In this document: positions 1 to 6,664 of the stretch, in pieces
How positions within the stretch are numbered: position 1 is the first letter of the stretch
How the letters are laid out: each line of letters begins with the position of its first letter
From: RUG11198 sp036342255
GTDB lineage: Bacteria > Bacillota_I > Bacilli_A > RF39 > UBA660
Length of the DNA: 10,848 nucleotides
Reading direction: 5' to 3'
Assembly (NCBI GenBank): GCA_036342255.1
Contig: JAZAUS010000026.1
Coordinates: 1-10,848, forward strand
Made by a program: the position numbers and the translations under genes
The notes under the pieces: generated by a model
Databases searched by the model: none
What the model was told of the DNA's origin: nothing
Seen by the model: the letters and a program-made list of their open reading frames with translations, nothing else

Positions 1-1686
1 ATATGGTGGCATAAATCCGTATTCTGGGTGTATCCATCTTGCTAATGCTTCTGCTCCTACAACATTACCTTTTATATCTGTAATAGGTTGTAAATATGGT
101 ACTATTTGATTAGTTTGTATTGCTCTCTCTAATCCAGTAATTAGTTTCTGTTCTTCAAGTATATTATTTCTAACTTTATCATCATAATAACTAATTATGG
201 TTTTATATTTATCTGTATTATTTGCTACAGCTAAGTGTGCCCTATCAAACATTATAGATATATCCATAGTTTTGTTTACTATCTTATAAACACCAACATG
301 GATAAAAATTTGATGTTCTAATCCCTCATAATCTACTATAAACTTTGAAAACTTATTCAAAAATAGTTCTTCATCAAAGTTTTCAACTGGCATAAATAGA
401 CCAAAAGTATCACCAATTAATCTACCATATAAACTTTCACTACCTTTTATATTTTCTTTTATCCAATTAGCAAATTCTACTAATACTTGGTCACCAAATT
501 TCTTACCAAAAATATCATTTACTATCTTAAAATTCTTAATATTTATGTAAACCACATAATATTGTTGACCAATACTATTCATAGTATGTAACATTTTTGA
601 TATAGAAGAATATAGGAATTGCATATTATATAATCCAGTCAATTTGTCGTGGGTATTATTATATAATTCCTTTTCGACCATTCTTCTTCTATGTGTACTA
701 TCTTTAATAATTAGATATGAGCCATCTAATAATTTATTATCCGTTTTAACTGATTTCTTTTCTACAACAAAAAATTCTTTATTTTCTGGTAAAAATAAGT
801 CTTTTTGCCAATTATCACCTTGATTTTCTAAATCTCCAAATCTCTTTTTTATAGCTGATTTAATATCACTTACTTTACCTTGTGGGATATTTAATAATTT
901 ATATCCCACATCATTAGCCCAGACACATTTATTAGAAGAATCAAATATATATAAAGCATCATTCATATCAGAAACTATATTTGATAACATTGTATCTAAT
1001 AAGCGTAAAGGTCTATGATATATAGCAAAATAGAATAATATGATACTAAATACACTATGTATAATAACCGACTTATCAATATCTACTCGAACTGTCATAT
1101 AATAGGCTTGAACAATACCCGAAATAAATAAAGTCACTAAAATAATAGTGAACTTCTCTCTGTATAATTTAGACGATTTAATAATTCCTATTACATAAAT
1201 AAGTACAACAGCCCCAAATATACTATAATCTATAACTCTATGTATTACTAATCCAGTTAAAGCCACAGATTTATAATATATTTTACCCTCAATTAATACT
1301 GGGTCTAGTCTAAATACTTGCTTAAAACAACCTAAAATCAATAGTTGGACTAAATCAATCGTACCTAATATATACATTACTGTTGGTTTTTGTGGTTTAT
1401 CTCTCTTTTCGGCAACACCTTGACAATAAGCATTAGTAAAATATACTAATGTTACCATTAATATGGTCATTCCAACATAATATATATAATATCCAATTAT
1501 TGATATAAGTTTATTATGTGAGCCTATAATTATTAGACTCGCCAAAATAGGAATTGTAACTGCTAAATTTACTTTACTTATATATCGTTTAATAGGTTTA
1601 TCAGATTGTTGCGATTTATATATACATAATACTTGTAATAGTATAAGAAAAGAAAACAAAGCAGAATACTTTGTTTGTATATTCAT
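1..1686 (-). CDS. 7TM-PAS-GGDEF-EAL membrane c-di-GMP signalling protein, probable phosphodiesterase (3' end cut by window edge)
   Basis: 562 codons are visible from ATG at 1686 and the frame is still open at base 1, so the C-terminus is missing. Residues about 8-224 are mostly hydrophobic with about seven likely membrane segments, resembling the N-terminal 7TM sensor region of some kinases and cyclases. A PAS-like stretch follows (about 235-330, DALYIFDSSNK). The GGDEF domain spans about 340-505 and opens with HDKLTGLYN (346-354). It is degenerate: the signature is IGDTF (424-428) instead of GGDEF, and the first metal Asp of the usual DxDxFK is Asn in NIKNFK (382-387). No RxxD inhibitory site is visible. 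The EAL domain starts near 515, with QPI (533-535) and AEALARW (545-551), which carries the conserved Glu546. Seen: loss of cyclase residues and retention of EAL. Inferred: it hydrolyses or senses c-di-GMP. Start choice rests on AGGGAAG a few bases upstream. It has its own promoter and follows a terminator, so it is independent of the small-gene array. Confidence 0.93.
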   Translation of the reverse strand, partial: MNIQTKYSALFSFLILLQVLCIYKSQQSDKPIKRYISKVNLAVTIPILASLIIIGSHNKLISIIGYYIYYVGMTILMVTLVYFTNAYCQGVAEKRDKPQKPTVMYILGTIDLVQLLILGCFKQVFRLDPVLIEGKIYYKSVALTGLVIHRVIDYSIFGAVVLIYVIGIIKSSKLYREKFTIILVTLFISGIVQAYYMTVRVDIDKSVIIHSVFSIILFYFAIYHRPLRLLDTMLSNIVSDMNDALYIFDSSNKCVWANDVGYKLLNIPQGKVSDIKSAIKKRFGDLENQGDNWQKDLFLPENKEFFVVEKKSVKTDNKLLDGSYLIIKDSTHRRRMVEKELYNNTHDKLTGLYNMQFLYSSISKMLHTMNSIGQQYYVVYINIKNFKIVNDIFGKKFGDQVLVEFANWIKENIKGSESLYGRLIGDTFGLFMPVENFDEELFLNKFSKFIVDYEGLEHQIFIHVGVYKIVNKTMDISIMFDRAHLAVANNTDKYKTIISYYDDKVRNNILEEQKLITGLERAIQTNQIVPYLQPITDIKGNVVGAEALARWIHPEYGFMPPY

Positions 1687-1722
1687 TAACTTCCCTACTT
1701 TCTTTATTAGTTTGTTGTCCGT

Positions 1723-1750
1723 ATTAGTTCATATAGTTACACTTACTAAT
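1723..1750 (-). promoter_or_regulatory. Inverted repeat ATTAGT-N16-ACTAAT at the c-di-GMP promoter
   Basis: The minus strand reads ATTAGT directly after the -10 box (1750-1745) and ACTAAT at 1728-1723, so the repeat covers the expected transcription start. The same six-base arms make up the array terminator palindrome (1829-1842) and a small hairpin at 2349-2366. An operator role is inferred from position only. Confidence 0.35.
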
Positions 1751-1779
1751 AGTATAAACCATATTATATTGTTTGTGAA
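1751..1779 (-). promoter_or_regulatory. Sigma-A type promoter for the c-di-GMP gene
   Basis: On the minus strand TTCACA (1779-1774) and TATACT (1756-1751) are separated by exactly 17 bases, one mismatch from consensus in each box. It lies about 65 bases upstream of the ATG at 1686 and just downstream of the array's terminator. This is where an independent promoter is expected. The inverted repeat ATTAGT-N16-ACTAAT (1723-1750) begins immediately after the -10 box and could be an operator. Confidence 0.72.
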
Positions 1780-1821
1780 TAGATTTTTTAATTATTTTAT
1801 TAATCTATGATTTAAGAAAAT

Positions 1822-1849
1822 CCCCCTATTAGTTATAACTAATAGAGGG
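1822..1849 (-). terminator. Rho-independent terminator of the small-gene array
   Basis: The central 20 bases (1826-1845) are a perfect palindrome containing ATTAGT-TATA-ACTAAT. One mismatch (1825/1846) follows, then three more G-C pairs (1822-1824 with 1847-1849). On the minus strand the stem is followed by ATTTTCTT, a modest U-tract. It lies about 10 bases after the stop of the last array gene and before the promoter of the c-di-GMP gene. The symmetrical stem could work in either direction, but only the minus side has a gene ending here. Confidence 0.8.
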
Positions 1850-1859
1850 TGTTATAATA

Positions 1860-2327
1860 TTATATATTTAAATCTTCATCACAACTTATTCTTTCTGTAC
1901 CTTGTATTATTATATCTTCTACTGTTGTATTACCAAATACTTTTGCATTACCCCTAATTATTGTATCCATGCCAATATTTGTATTACCATATACCTTTGC
2001 ATTATCACAAATTATTGCGTTAGAATATAGTTTAGCATCATCAAATACTTGTGCATTATCATATATCTTTGCTTTATCTAAAATACGAGAATTTCCATAA
2101 ACTTTAGCATTATCATAAACTTGTGCATTACCACTAATTTCAGCATTTTCGTGTACTTGGGCATTTCCAAATACTTTAGCTTCATCACTAACCCAACAAT
2201 CACTTCTTTGAGATAAATTATCTTGTTTTTCTATCCAACCACCTATTACTCCATCTTGAATACGCTTAATACGGTGTAATAAATGACCATTCCAATTCAT
2301 TGTTTCTTCTGTAAACTTATATTTCAT
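1860..2327 (-). CDS. Hexapeptide-repeat left-handed beta-helix protein
   Basis: 155 residues. The N-terminal part contains GGWIEKQDNLS (29-39), followed directly by sixteen six-residue repeats (residues 45-140) of the type [A/Q/K]-V-[Y/F]-[G/D]-N-A, for example KVFGNA, QVYDNA and KVYGNT. Sixteen hexads make about five coils of a left-handed parallel beta-helix. The GGWIEKxxNLS lead-in with WVxDxAxV repeats is, from memory, a common type in phages and prophages, sometimes annotated as YdcK-like or acyltransferase-like. A catalytic His is not obvious in the repeats, so enzymatic activity is unsupported and a structural or scaffold role is as likely. The start is set by AAGGGGT about 8 bases before ATG. 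This is the last gene of the array, with a terminator right after it. Confidence 0.9.
   Translation of the reverse strand: MKYKFTEETMNWNGHLLHRIKRIQDGVIGGWIEKQDNLSQRSDCWVSDEAKVFGNAQVHENAEISGNAQVYDNAKVYGNSRILDKAKIYDNAQVFDDAKLYSNAIICDNAKVYGNTNIGMDTIIRGNAKVFGNTTVEDIIIQGTERISCDEDLNI
1908..2195 (-). repeat. Degenerate 18-bp coding tandem repeat (16 units)
   Basis: This stretch encodes the 16 hexads of the beta-helix protein. At DNA level it appears as imprecise 18-base units, many with GCATTA/CATAxACTTT-like pieces on the plus strand. Units vary at many positions, so selection is on the protein pattern rather than recent DNA duplication. Confidence 0.75.
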
Positions 2328-2348
2328 TATAAATTACCCCTTATCTAA

Positions 2349-2366
2349 ATTAGTTATTTTACTAAT
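2349..2366 (-). repeat. Small hairpin ATTAGT/ACTAAT ahead of the beta-helix gene
   Basis: Six-base arms with a six-base loop in the 51-base gap between the 111-aa and beta-helix genes, ending about 10 bases before the AAGGGG ribosome binding site. It is not followed by a U-tract, so it is not a convincing terminator. It shares arm sequence with the repeats near 1723-1750 and 1829-1842. Confidence 0.35.
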
Positions 2367-2378
2367 GGTAATATTATT

Positions 2379-2714
2379 TTATTCGTTTTCTTCCATATCT
2401 CTAAATATAGCGTCTTTAATTCTTGGAATAAAATCTAATGCTTCTTGTAATACATTTATATACTCTTGTGTTTCAGCAATAGTATCATCACAATATCGCA
2501 TACCGTGTGCAATTGTTATTTTATTATAATCTTTATAATCTTTTTCGTGATAATCATCTGACCAACCAAATCGAATTTCTACTACATATTTACTAGCATC
2601 ACCATCACTTTGAACTTGATAAAGAGTTTCTTTTAATTCACCGTTTTCATCTTCTTTGCGTATCTTATATAAAATATAATTATTATATGAAGATACTAGT
2701 AATTTATCTCTCAT
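2379..2714 (-). CDS. Hypothetical acidic protein, 111 aa
   Basis: I do not recognise a family. The first half looks beta-rich (YILYKIRKED, then ETLYQVQSD, then KYVVEIRFGW, residues about 13-51). The last third (about 76-108, CDDTIAETQEYINVLQEALD) should form one or two amphipathic helices. It has no signal peptide or membrane segment. ATG is preceded by AAGGAGAACATAAT, a near-perfect ribosome binding site. It starts 12 bases after the 240-aa gene upstream. A 51-base gap with a weak ATTAGT/ACTAAT hairpin separates it from the beta-helix gene downstream, the longest gap in this part of the array. Confidence 0.85.
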   Translation of the reverse strand: MRDKLLVSSYNNYILYKIRKEDENGELKETLYQVQSDGDASKYVVEIRFGWSDDYHEKDYKDYNKITIAHGMRYCDDTIAETQEYINVLQEALDFIPRIKDAIFRDMEENE

Positions 2715-2726
2715 ATTATGTTCTCC

Positions 2727-3449
2727 TTATCCTTCAAATACTTTAATGGTTTTAATTTTATATTGTTGTTTTAAGAACTTGGCATCTTCTAATTGTCGAA
2801 ATTCTTCATAAAATATTCTATCATTTAATGAACAAACTAATGTATAATCAAGTTCTCTATCTCTTGTTACCATTACATAGTATCCTTCTCGTATAGATAA
2901 TCCCATACTGTCATATAAATATAAATAATTAAGTTGTTCATCTACACTATCAAAATACTCAATAAATTGGTTTTTATCTTCTTCATCTTCAAAAGTAAAC
3001 TCAATTAAAAATGTTATTGGTGAATGTCTTGATACACCATATTCTCTATCTGGTCTATATCCAAATAAATCTTTATGCCAATCTGAATAGAAACTCCAAT
3101 CAAAATCCTCTTTTTCATGGTTTTCCTCATAATACTTCTTACATTCAGCTTTTTCTTCTTCATTTTGTGCTAATAAAGTCATATAATTAGCAAGATTATT
3201 ACATATTTTATCTAATTTATCATCTGATATATATGGTAATTCACTACTATGTACTAACCAATAATCAATCATATCAATTTGGTCAGTTCTAATATATTCA
3301 TTTATATCACCATAACCAGATGGTACAACAAGAACTTCGTCACCATTTTCCATAGTAATTGGTATTTCAATAGATGGAGCATTTTTATTTGCTAAGTCTT
3401 TTGCTTTCTTCAGTATTTCATTTTTATAATCGTTAGCATTTTTACTCAT
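2727..3449 (-). CDS. Hypothetical protein with SDxHKDxxGxRP motif, 240 aa
   Basis: The largest array product. The N-terminal 90 residues include a hydrophobic-acidic stretch (ITMENGDEVLVVPSGYG, 31-47). The middle carries DFDWSFYSDWHKDLFGYRP (115-133). The SDxxKDxxGxRP pattern is one I associate, from memory only, with uncharacterised phage and mobile-element proteins. The C-terminal half is mixed alpha/beta with many aromatic residues (YLYLYD, GYYVMVTRDREL). No known catalytic motif is evident, and it is cytosolic by composition. The ATG follows AGGGGGGTGCTTT. It lies 11 bases after the 85-aa gene and 12 before the 111-aa gene, in one tight operon block. Function unknown. Confidence 0.87.
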   Translation of the reverse strand: MSKNANDYKNEILKKAKDLANKNAPSIEIPITMENGDEVLVVPSGYGDINEYIRTDQIDMIDYWLVHSSELPYISDDKLDKICNNLANYMTLLAQNEEEKAECKKYYEENHEKEDFDWSFYSDWHKDLFGYRPDREYGVSRHSPITFLIEFTFEDEEDKNQFIEYFDSVDEQLNYLYLYDSMGLSIREGYYVMVTRDRELDYTLVCSLNDRIFYEEFRQLEDAKFLKQQYKIKTIKVFEG

Positions 3450-3460
3450 AAAGCACCCCC

Positions 3461-3718
3461 CTAATAAACTTCTTGTTCTATGACATTTGTTATAGTTATT
3501 GTTCTTTTAATAATTGCTTTACCCTCTAAATTATGTTCATTTATATAATTTTTAGCACTAACATATGCATCACAGAAACAATCTCTTAAAACAGCACCTT
3601 TATCTATATCCCTATCCAAGTGCATATCACCCTCTTCATAAACAATATAGGTCTGGTCATCATCTTCAACACTATATTTTTCGTGTAATTCATATGTTTC
3701 TTTTAATTTTTTAATCAT
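3461..3718 (-). CDS. Hypothetical small acidic protein, 85 aa
   Basis: Not recognised. It begins with a short basic segment (MIKKLKETYELHEK), followed by an acidic centre (VEDDDQTYIVYEEGDMHLDRDIDK, split over residues 17-40). It ends in a beta-prone stretch (AIIKRTITITNVIEQEVY, 68-85). Two cysteines in DCFCDAY (46-52) could pair or bind metal, but no partner cysteines are seen. ATG is preceded by TAGGAGAAACTACA, a good ribosome binding site. It lies 11 bases downstream of the 2H-like gene and 11 upstream of the 240-aa gene, so the three are probably cotranslated. Confidence 0.83.
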   Translation of the reverse strand: MIKKLKETYELHEKYSVEDDDQTYIVYEEGDMHLDRDIDKGAVLRDCFCDAYVSAKNYINEHNLEGKAIIKRTITITNVIEQEVY

Positions 3719-3729
3719 TGTAGTTTCTC

Positions 3730-4143
3730 CTAATCTTCCATATTATTAAATATTGGTTTCCCTATAAAACCACCAAATTGTGTTATAATTATAAGACTAT
3801 CTATTGGTGTATCAAAATCAATGTTTTTAGTGTTTATTGGTTTCCCATCTAATGATGTAGATAATGTAATATGAGGTAATGGTATTGCTTCATATAATTC
3901 TCTTAATTCATTCTCATAAGTATCATTAGGAGCTTCAATTCTTAATAATTTTACTAAACATCCCTCATTATTCCCATCATTTCCATACATAGTTGCTTGA
4001 AAAACTGCTTTACAACCATATAAATGTTGATGTGTTTTAGATGGTCTAAATTCAGTTGTAATATGTTGAAAATCAATACTTTTCTCTAATTTAGAAGATA
4101 AATTACCACCTATTACAAAAAATCCTTCATATATAATATTCAT
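3730..4143 (-). CDS. Putative 2H phosphoesterase-like protein (two HxT motifs), 137 aa
   Basis: Two H-x-T motifs are visible: QHITTEF (His27, Thr29) and PHITLST (His91, Thr93), 64 residues apart. Each is followed by a beta-strand-like segment. Paired HxT/S motifs at such spacing in a protein of 130-200 residues are the hallmark of the 2H phosphoesterase superfamily (LigT/ThpR, AKAP7, viral NS2a, phage Acb1). Its members hydrolyse 2',3'-cyclic ends, 2',5'-linked oligoadenylates or cyclic dinucleotides. The segment YGNDGNNEGCLVKL (53-66) and SLDGKPINT (97-105) look conserved and may shape the substrate pocket. The substrate cannot be read from sequence: RNA-end processing and degradation of immune nucleotide signals are both possible. 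The protein is cytosolic with no signal peptide. ATG follows AGGGAGGATATTT. The family call rests on motifs only. Confidence 0.78.
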   Translation of the reverse strand: MNIIYEGFFVIGGNLSSKLEKSIDFQHITTEFRPSKTHQHLYGCKAVFQATMYGNDGNNEGCLVKLLRIEAPNDTYENELRELYEAIPLPHITLSTSLDGKPINTKNIDFDTPIDSLIIITQFGGFIGKPIFNNMED

Positions 4144-4170
4144 AAATATCCTCCCTAATGTGATAATTTA

Positions 4171-4509
4171 TTATAAATCATCAAAACAAGCACCAGCTTT
4201 ATTTTCGTCCATACCATTATTTATACAAGTAATATATCTATTCATTACTCTCCATTCAACAATTTCTTTAATTCTACCATATTCTTTACTTGTGACTTTA
4301 CCACTTTTAGATGTCCATTCTAACTCATTACACTCATCTTTTAAGCGTAATAAATCACCTTCATCATTAATTTCTGTACCAGCTACTTCAAATGGACATT
4401 TAATCTTATCTTCTCGTAAATCATATATAATACACCATATTTTATCATTCATACTTTCAAGATTAAATATCCAATCTTCTTTAACCCAATATTTTCTTTC
4501 TTCACTCAT
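4171..4509 (-). CDS. Hypothetical protein, 112 aa
   Basis: Unrecognised. It is rich in tryptophan for its size (YWVKEDWIF, KIWCIIYD, ELEWTSK, VEWRVMN) and has alternating charged and hydrophobic residues, suggesting a small compact alpha/beta fold. Cysteines sit at KIWCII, IKCPFE, DECNE, ITCIN and GACFD, without a regular metal-binding spacing. No signal peptide or membrane helix. ATG is preceded by AAGGGGTATTTATT. It lies 12 bases after the 134-aa gene and 27 before the 2H-like gene. The opposite strand is open over the same stretch by chance, but has no better claim to be coding. Confidence 0.83.
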   Translation of the reverse strand: MSEERKYWVKEDWIFNLESMNDKIWCIIYDLREDKIKCPFEVAGTEINDEGDLLRLKDECNELEWTSKSGKVTSKEYGRIKEIVEWRVMNRYITCINNGMDENKAGACFDDL

Positions 4510-4521
4510 AATAAATACCCC

Positions 4522-4926
4522 TTATCCTTCTGGATTAAACAAATCCCTATGATTATTTACATAATCATTTAAGTTATCACATTCAATATCTAATGTATCT
4601 GATATATATTCAAGAATTTCTTCAAAATTAGTATATGCTTCTGACCAAAGACAATTTGTACCACCATTCATTACTACTTCTTTCCAAATCTCAAATAAGT
4701 TATCCGAAAAGTTCAAATCTATACAATATGTACTAATAGCCTTATTTTCGTCATAATTATCTTGTAATACTTCGTTTACCTCTAATATAGCTTCAAACTT
4801 TGCATCATTAAAAATATATTTACTTGGATTTGCTACCCCTACTTCATCTATACAATAAGTATTTTCAAATAAATCAAATAATTCTTTAATATATTCTTTA
4901 CACTCAATCCAATTTTGTTCATTCAT
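4522..4926 (-). CDS. Hypothetical acidic protein, 134 aa
   Basis: No family recognised. The protein is acidic and mostly helical by appearance (NWIECKEYIKELFDLFENTY at 5-24; FEEILEYISDTLDIE near 105-119). Asn-rich turns and GGTNCLWSEAY near 92-102 break it up. Its start overlaps the end of the upstream gene by 8 bases (ATGAATGA, with the TGA stop of the 137-aa gene inside), which suggests translational coupling. A GGGGGAAG Shine-Dalgarno lies in the upstream gene's last codons. This is the only clear coding overlap in the array. Confidence 0.84.
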   Translation of the reverse strand: MNEQNWIECKEYIKELFDLFENTYCIDEVGVANPSKYIFNDAKFEAILEVNEVLQDNYDENKAISTYCIDLNFSDNLFEIWKEVVMNGGTNCLWSEAYTNFEEILEYISDTLDIECDNLNDYVNNHRDLFNPEG

Positions 4927-5332
4927 CTTCTACTTCCCCCTTAATTAGACTTCTAATATAATCAGCTAATGCCCAATTATTATCAGATAAATCATATCCT
5001 GGTTCTAATTCTCCGTTATACCATAAATCAACCTTTTCTCGTAATTCTTTATTTTCTAATTCAGCACCATTAAAGTAATCTTCTATTGATTGAATAATTT
5101 GTTGTCCATATTCATCAGCTAAAACACCATTTCTTTTACAACTTCTTAAGAAATCAAATCCCCATAATCCTAATTGAGCGTATGTATGTGCTAATTCTAT
5201 ATCTTCTTCGGAAAATAAAGGTTTTTCATTCTCCTCACCTATATGAATTACCCATCCACAGTCAACTGGATTAGGAATATTATATTGTTTTTGTACCATT
5301 CTTGTTTCATATGGTGTCCAATCTCTACTCAT
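4919..5332 (-). CDS. Hypothetical protein, 137 aa
   Basis: Not assigned to a family. The start MSRDWTPYETRMVQK is distinctive. The centre (EEDIELAHTYAQLGLWGFDF, about 42-61) and the following helices (DEYGQQIIQSIEDYF) suggest an all-alpha core. The tail (NNWALADYIRSLIKGEVEDE) is a final amphipathic helix with an acidic end. ATG follows AAAGGATAATATT, an acceptable ribosome binding site. It lies 4 bases after the preceding gene's stop and overlaps the next gene, so translation of the three is likely linked. It ends in TGA. Confidence 0.84.
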   Translation of the reverse strand: MSRDWTPYETRMVQKQYNIPNPVDCGWVIHIGEENEKPLFSEEDIELAHTYAQLGLWGFDFLRSCKRNGVLADEYGQQIIQSIEDYFNGAELENKELREKVDLWYNGELEPGYDLSDNNWALADYIRSLIKGEVEDE

Positions 5333-5336
5333 AATA

Positions 5337-5747
5337 TTATCCTTTCTGACTTAAATATTTTTCACATAATTGTTCTAAAGTAATACATAAAGTAAGTTCA
5401 AATTGTAATGTAAAATAATCCAAATCTGAACCTTCTTCAAAAATAGTTCTTTTGAATATATATTCTTTATCAATATAATCGTTCATATAATGTTCGGATA
5501 TATAATCATAAAAATAATCTGAAAAATAGTCTTTATTTTCTATTTTATATTGGTCTAATATTTCATTATAATCGCCCTCACCTTTAACATTCCATTCAAA
5601 AGAATCAATAACGCAATCTCCGTCTTTGAATTGTTCTTCAATATACCCATAGATTTTACTATCCATAAGTTCTTGTGTTGTCATATTATCTTTAAGATTA
5701 TCAGGTGCAAATCTCAAAGAAATACTTCCATTAATAATAATATCCAT
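5337..5747 (-). CDS. Hypothetical very acidic protein, 136 aa
   Basis: Unknown family. By hand count it has about 30 Asp/Glu against about 12 Lys/Arg (net near -18). Aromatic-acidic clusters occur in the middle (DYFSDYFYDYISEHYMNDYIDKEY, about residues 73-96, in two stretches). The N-terminal strand MDIIINGSISLRF and the C-terminal LQFELTLCITLEQLCEKYL suggest a small beta-plus-alpha domain. Its ribosome binding site GAGG lies inside the last codons of the upstream gene, whose stop is 1 base away, indicating tight coupling. Surface charge of this kind can mean a nucleic-acid mimic or simply an acidic phage protein; nothing here decides. Confidence 0.85.
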   Translation of the reverse strand: MDIIINGSISLRFAPDNLKDNMTTQELMDSKIYGYIEEQFKDGDCVIDSFEWNVKGEGDYNEILDQYKIENKDYFSDYFYDYISEHYMNDYIDKEYIFKRTIFEEGSDLDYFTLQFELTLCITLEQLCEKYLSQKG

Positions 5748-5748
5748 A

Positions 5749-6054
5749 TTAAAATACCTCGTCCAAATCTAAAATATTATGTTCAATATTAGCCTTTTTA
5801 TAATACTTCATAAAATCAGCTTTTTTTACAGGAAAGATATTATTAGTATTACTAATATCAAGGAAATCTCCCTTTTTTGCTTGATATTTAACTACTGTAT
5901 CTAATCCAATCAAATTAGTATATGTAATATCCTCAAATAATTCAATAAATTCATTTAAACCATTAGTTGAATTTCTTTTTTGTGCAAAAAATGAATATCT
6001 TCCAAATAATCGTTGTCTTATAATATATTGTTCAATATCGTCTACTACTATCAT
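5749..6054 (-). CDS. Hypothetical protein, 101 aa
   Basis: Unrecognised. It is less acidic than its neighbours, with a basic middle (GRYSFFAQKRNST, 18-30; VVKYQAKKGDFLD, 54-66; PVKKADFMKYYKK, 75-87) and an acidic tail (ILDLDEVF). No membrane segment. The nearest Shine-Dalgarno, AAAGGAGC, ends about 15 bases upstream of ATG, longer than elsewhere in the array, and no in-frame alternative start lies closer. Translation may therefore be weaker than for its neighbours. A 35-base gap separates it from the 180-aa gene upstream, and 1 base from the next gene. Confidence 0.8.
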   Translation of the reverse strand: MIVVDDIEQYIIRQRLFGRYSFFAQKRNSTNGLNEFIELFEDITYTNLIGLDTVVKYQAKKGDFLDISNTNNIFPVKKADFMKYYKKANIEHNILDLDEVF

Positions 6055-6089
6055 ATATTTTTTGTAAAGCTCCTTTATAATATTAAGTT

Positions 6090-6632
6090 CTATAAATAGG
6101 GTTTAATTTTAAATAACATATCAGAATAATGAGGGAAATTATTTCTATCAGTTAAATATTCTATTAAAATATCTAAATCATCACCAATACCCTCACAATG
6201 AAAATCTTTTGAAACATCAATAATATCATTATCAACAGCATATTCTAATTTATTAAATATATAATCGGATAAATCATCAGAGGATTCACATAAATAATCA
6301 TTACTTTGATACCATTCATCTACTAATGATAAACAATAATTATCATTATAAATTGCTTCTATTATAGCTTTTGGACTATCAATATTCATTATAAATTCTG
6401 TATTATTACTATTCCAAATATCATCATAAACATCAGAATTAGTAATTTCATTATCAACTATATCTAATTGAGAATATATCTGTTTACTTATTCTGATTTT
6501 ACCAAATACACAGTCATCACAATAAATGCTTTGTGGAGAAAAATAACACATTAATACCTTATCTCCTTCATCATAAATAGAATTGATATATGTGTTTCCA
6601 CTCATACCTCCATCATAATAAACAAATTCCAT
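6090..6632 (-). CDS. Hypothetical very acidic protein, 180 aa
   Basis: No family recognised. About 36 Asp/Glu against about 10 Lys/Arg (hand count). It is rich in Asn, Tyr and Ser-Asp runs (NDYLCESSDDLSDYIFNK; IGDDLDILIEYLTD). The N-terminal part has Cys residues at MCYF and YCDDCVFG (38-41 is a CxxC), with no second CxxC to complete a zinc site. No signal peptide. ATG at 6632 is preceded by AAGGAGATAAAAAT, a strong ribosome binding site. It lies 32 bases downstream of the 235-aa gene, which is even more acidic. The two might form a functional pair, but only proximity suggests it. Confidence 0.85.
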   Translation of the reverse strand: MEFVYYDGGMSGNTYINSIYDEGDKVLMCYFSPQSIYCDDCVFGKIRISKQIYSQLDIVDNEITNSDVYDDIWNSNNTEFIMNIDSPKAIIEAIYNDNYCLSLVDEWYQSNDYLCESSDDLSDYIFNKLEYAVDNDIIDVSKDFHCEGIGDDLDILIEYLTDRNNFPHYSDMLFKIKPYL

Positions 6633-6664
6633 ATTTTTATCTCCTTATCATAATACATATTAAT

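Noticed and set aside
1908..2195. CRISPR-like regular repeats
   Set aside because: The 18-base periodicity is the coding of six-residue beta-helix repeats; units are imperfect and have no spacers.
4160..4552. 130-residue open frame on the plus strand
   Set aside because: It lies opposite the well-supported minus-strand gene 4171-4509 and runs into the next one. Its product is Ser/Leu/Ile-rich as expected from an antisense frame, and it would be the only plus-strand gene in the window.
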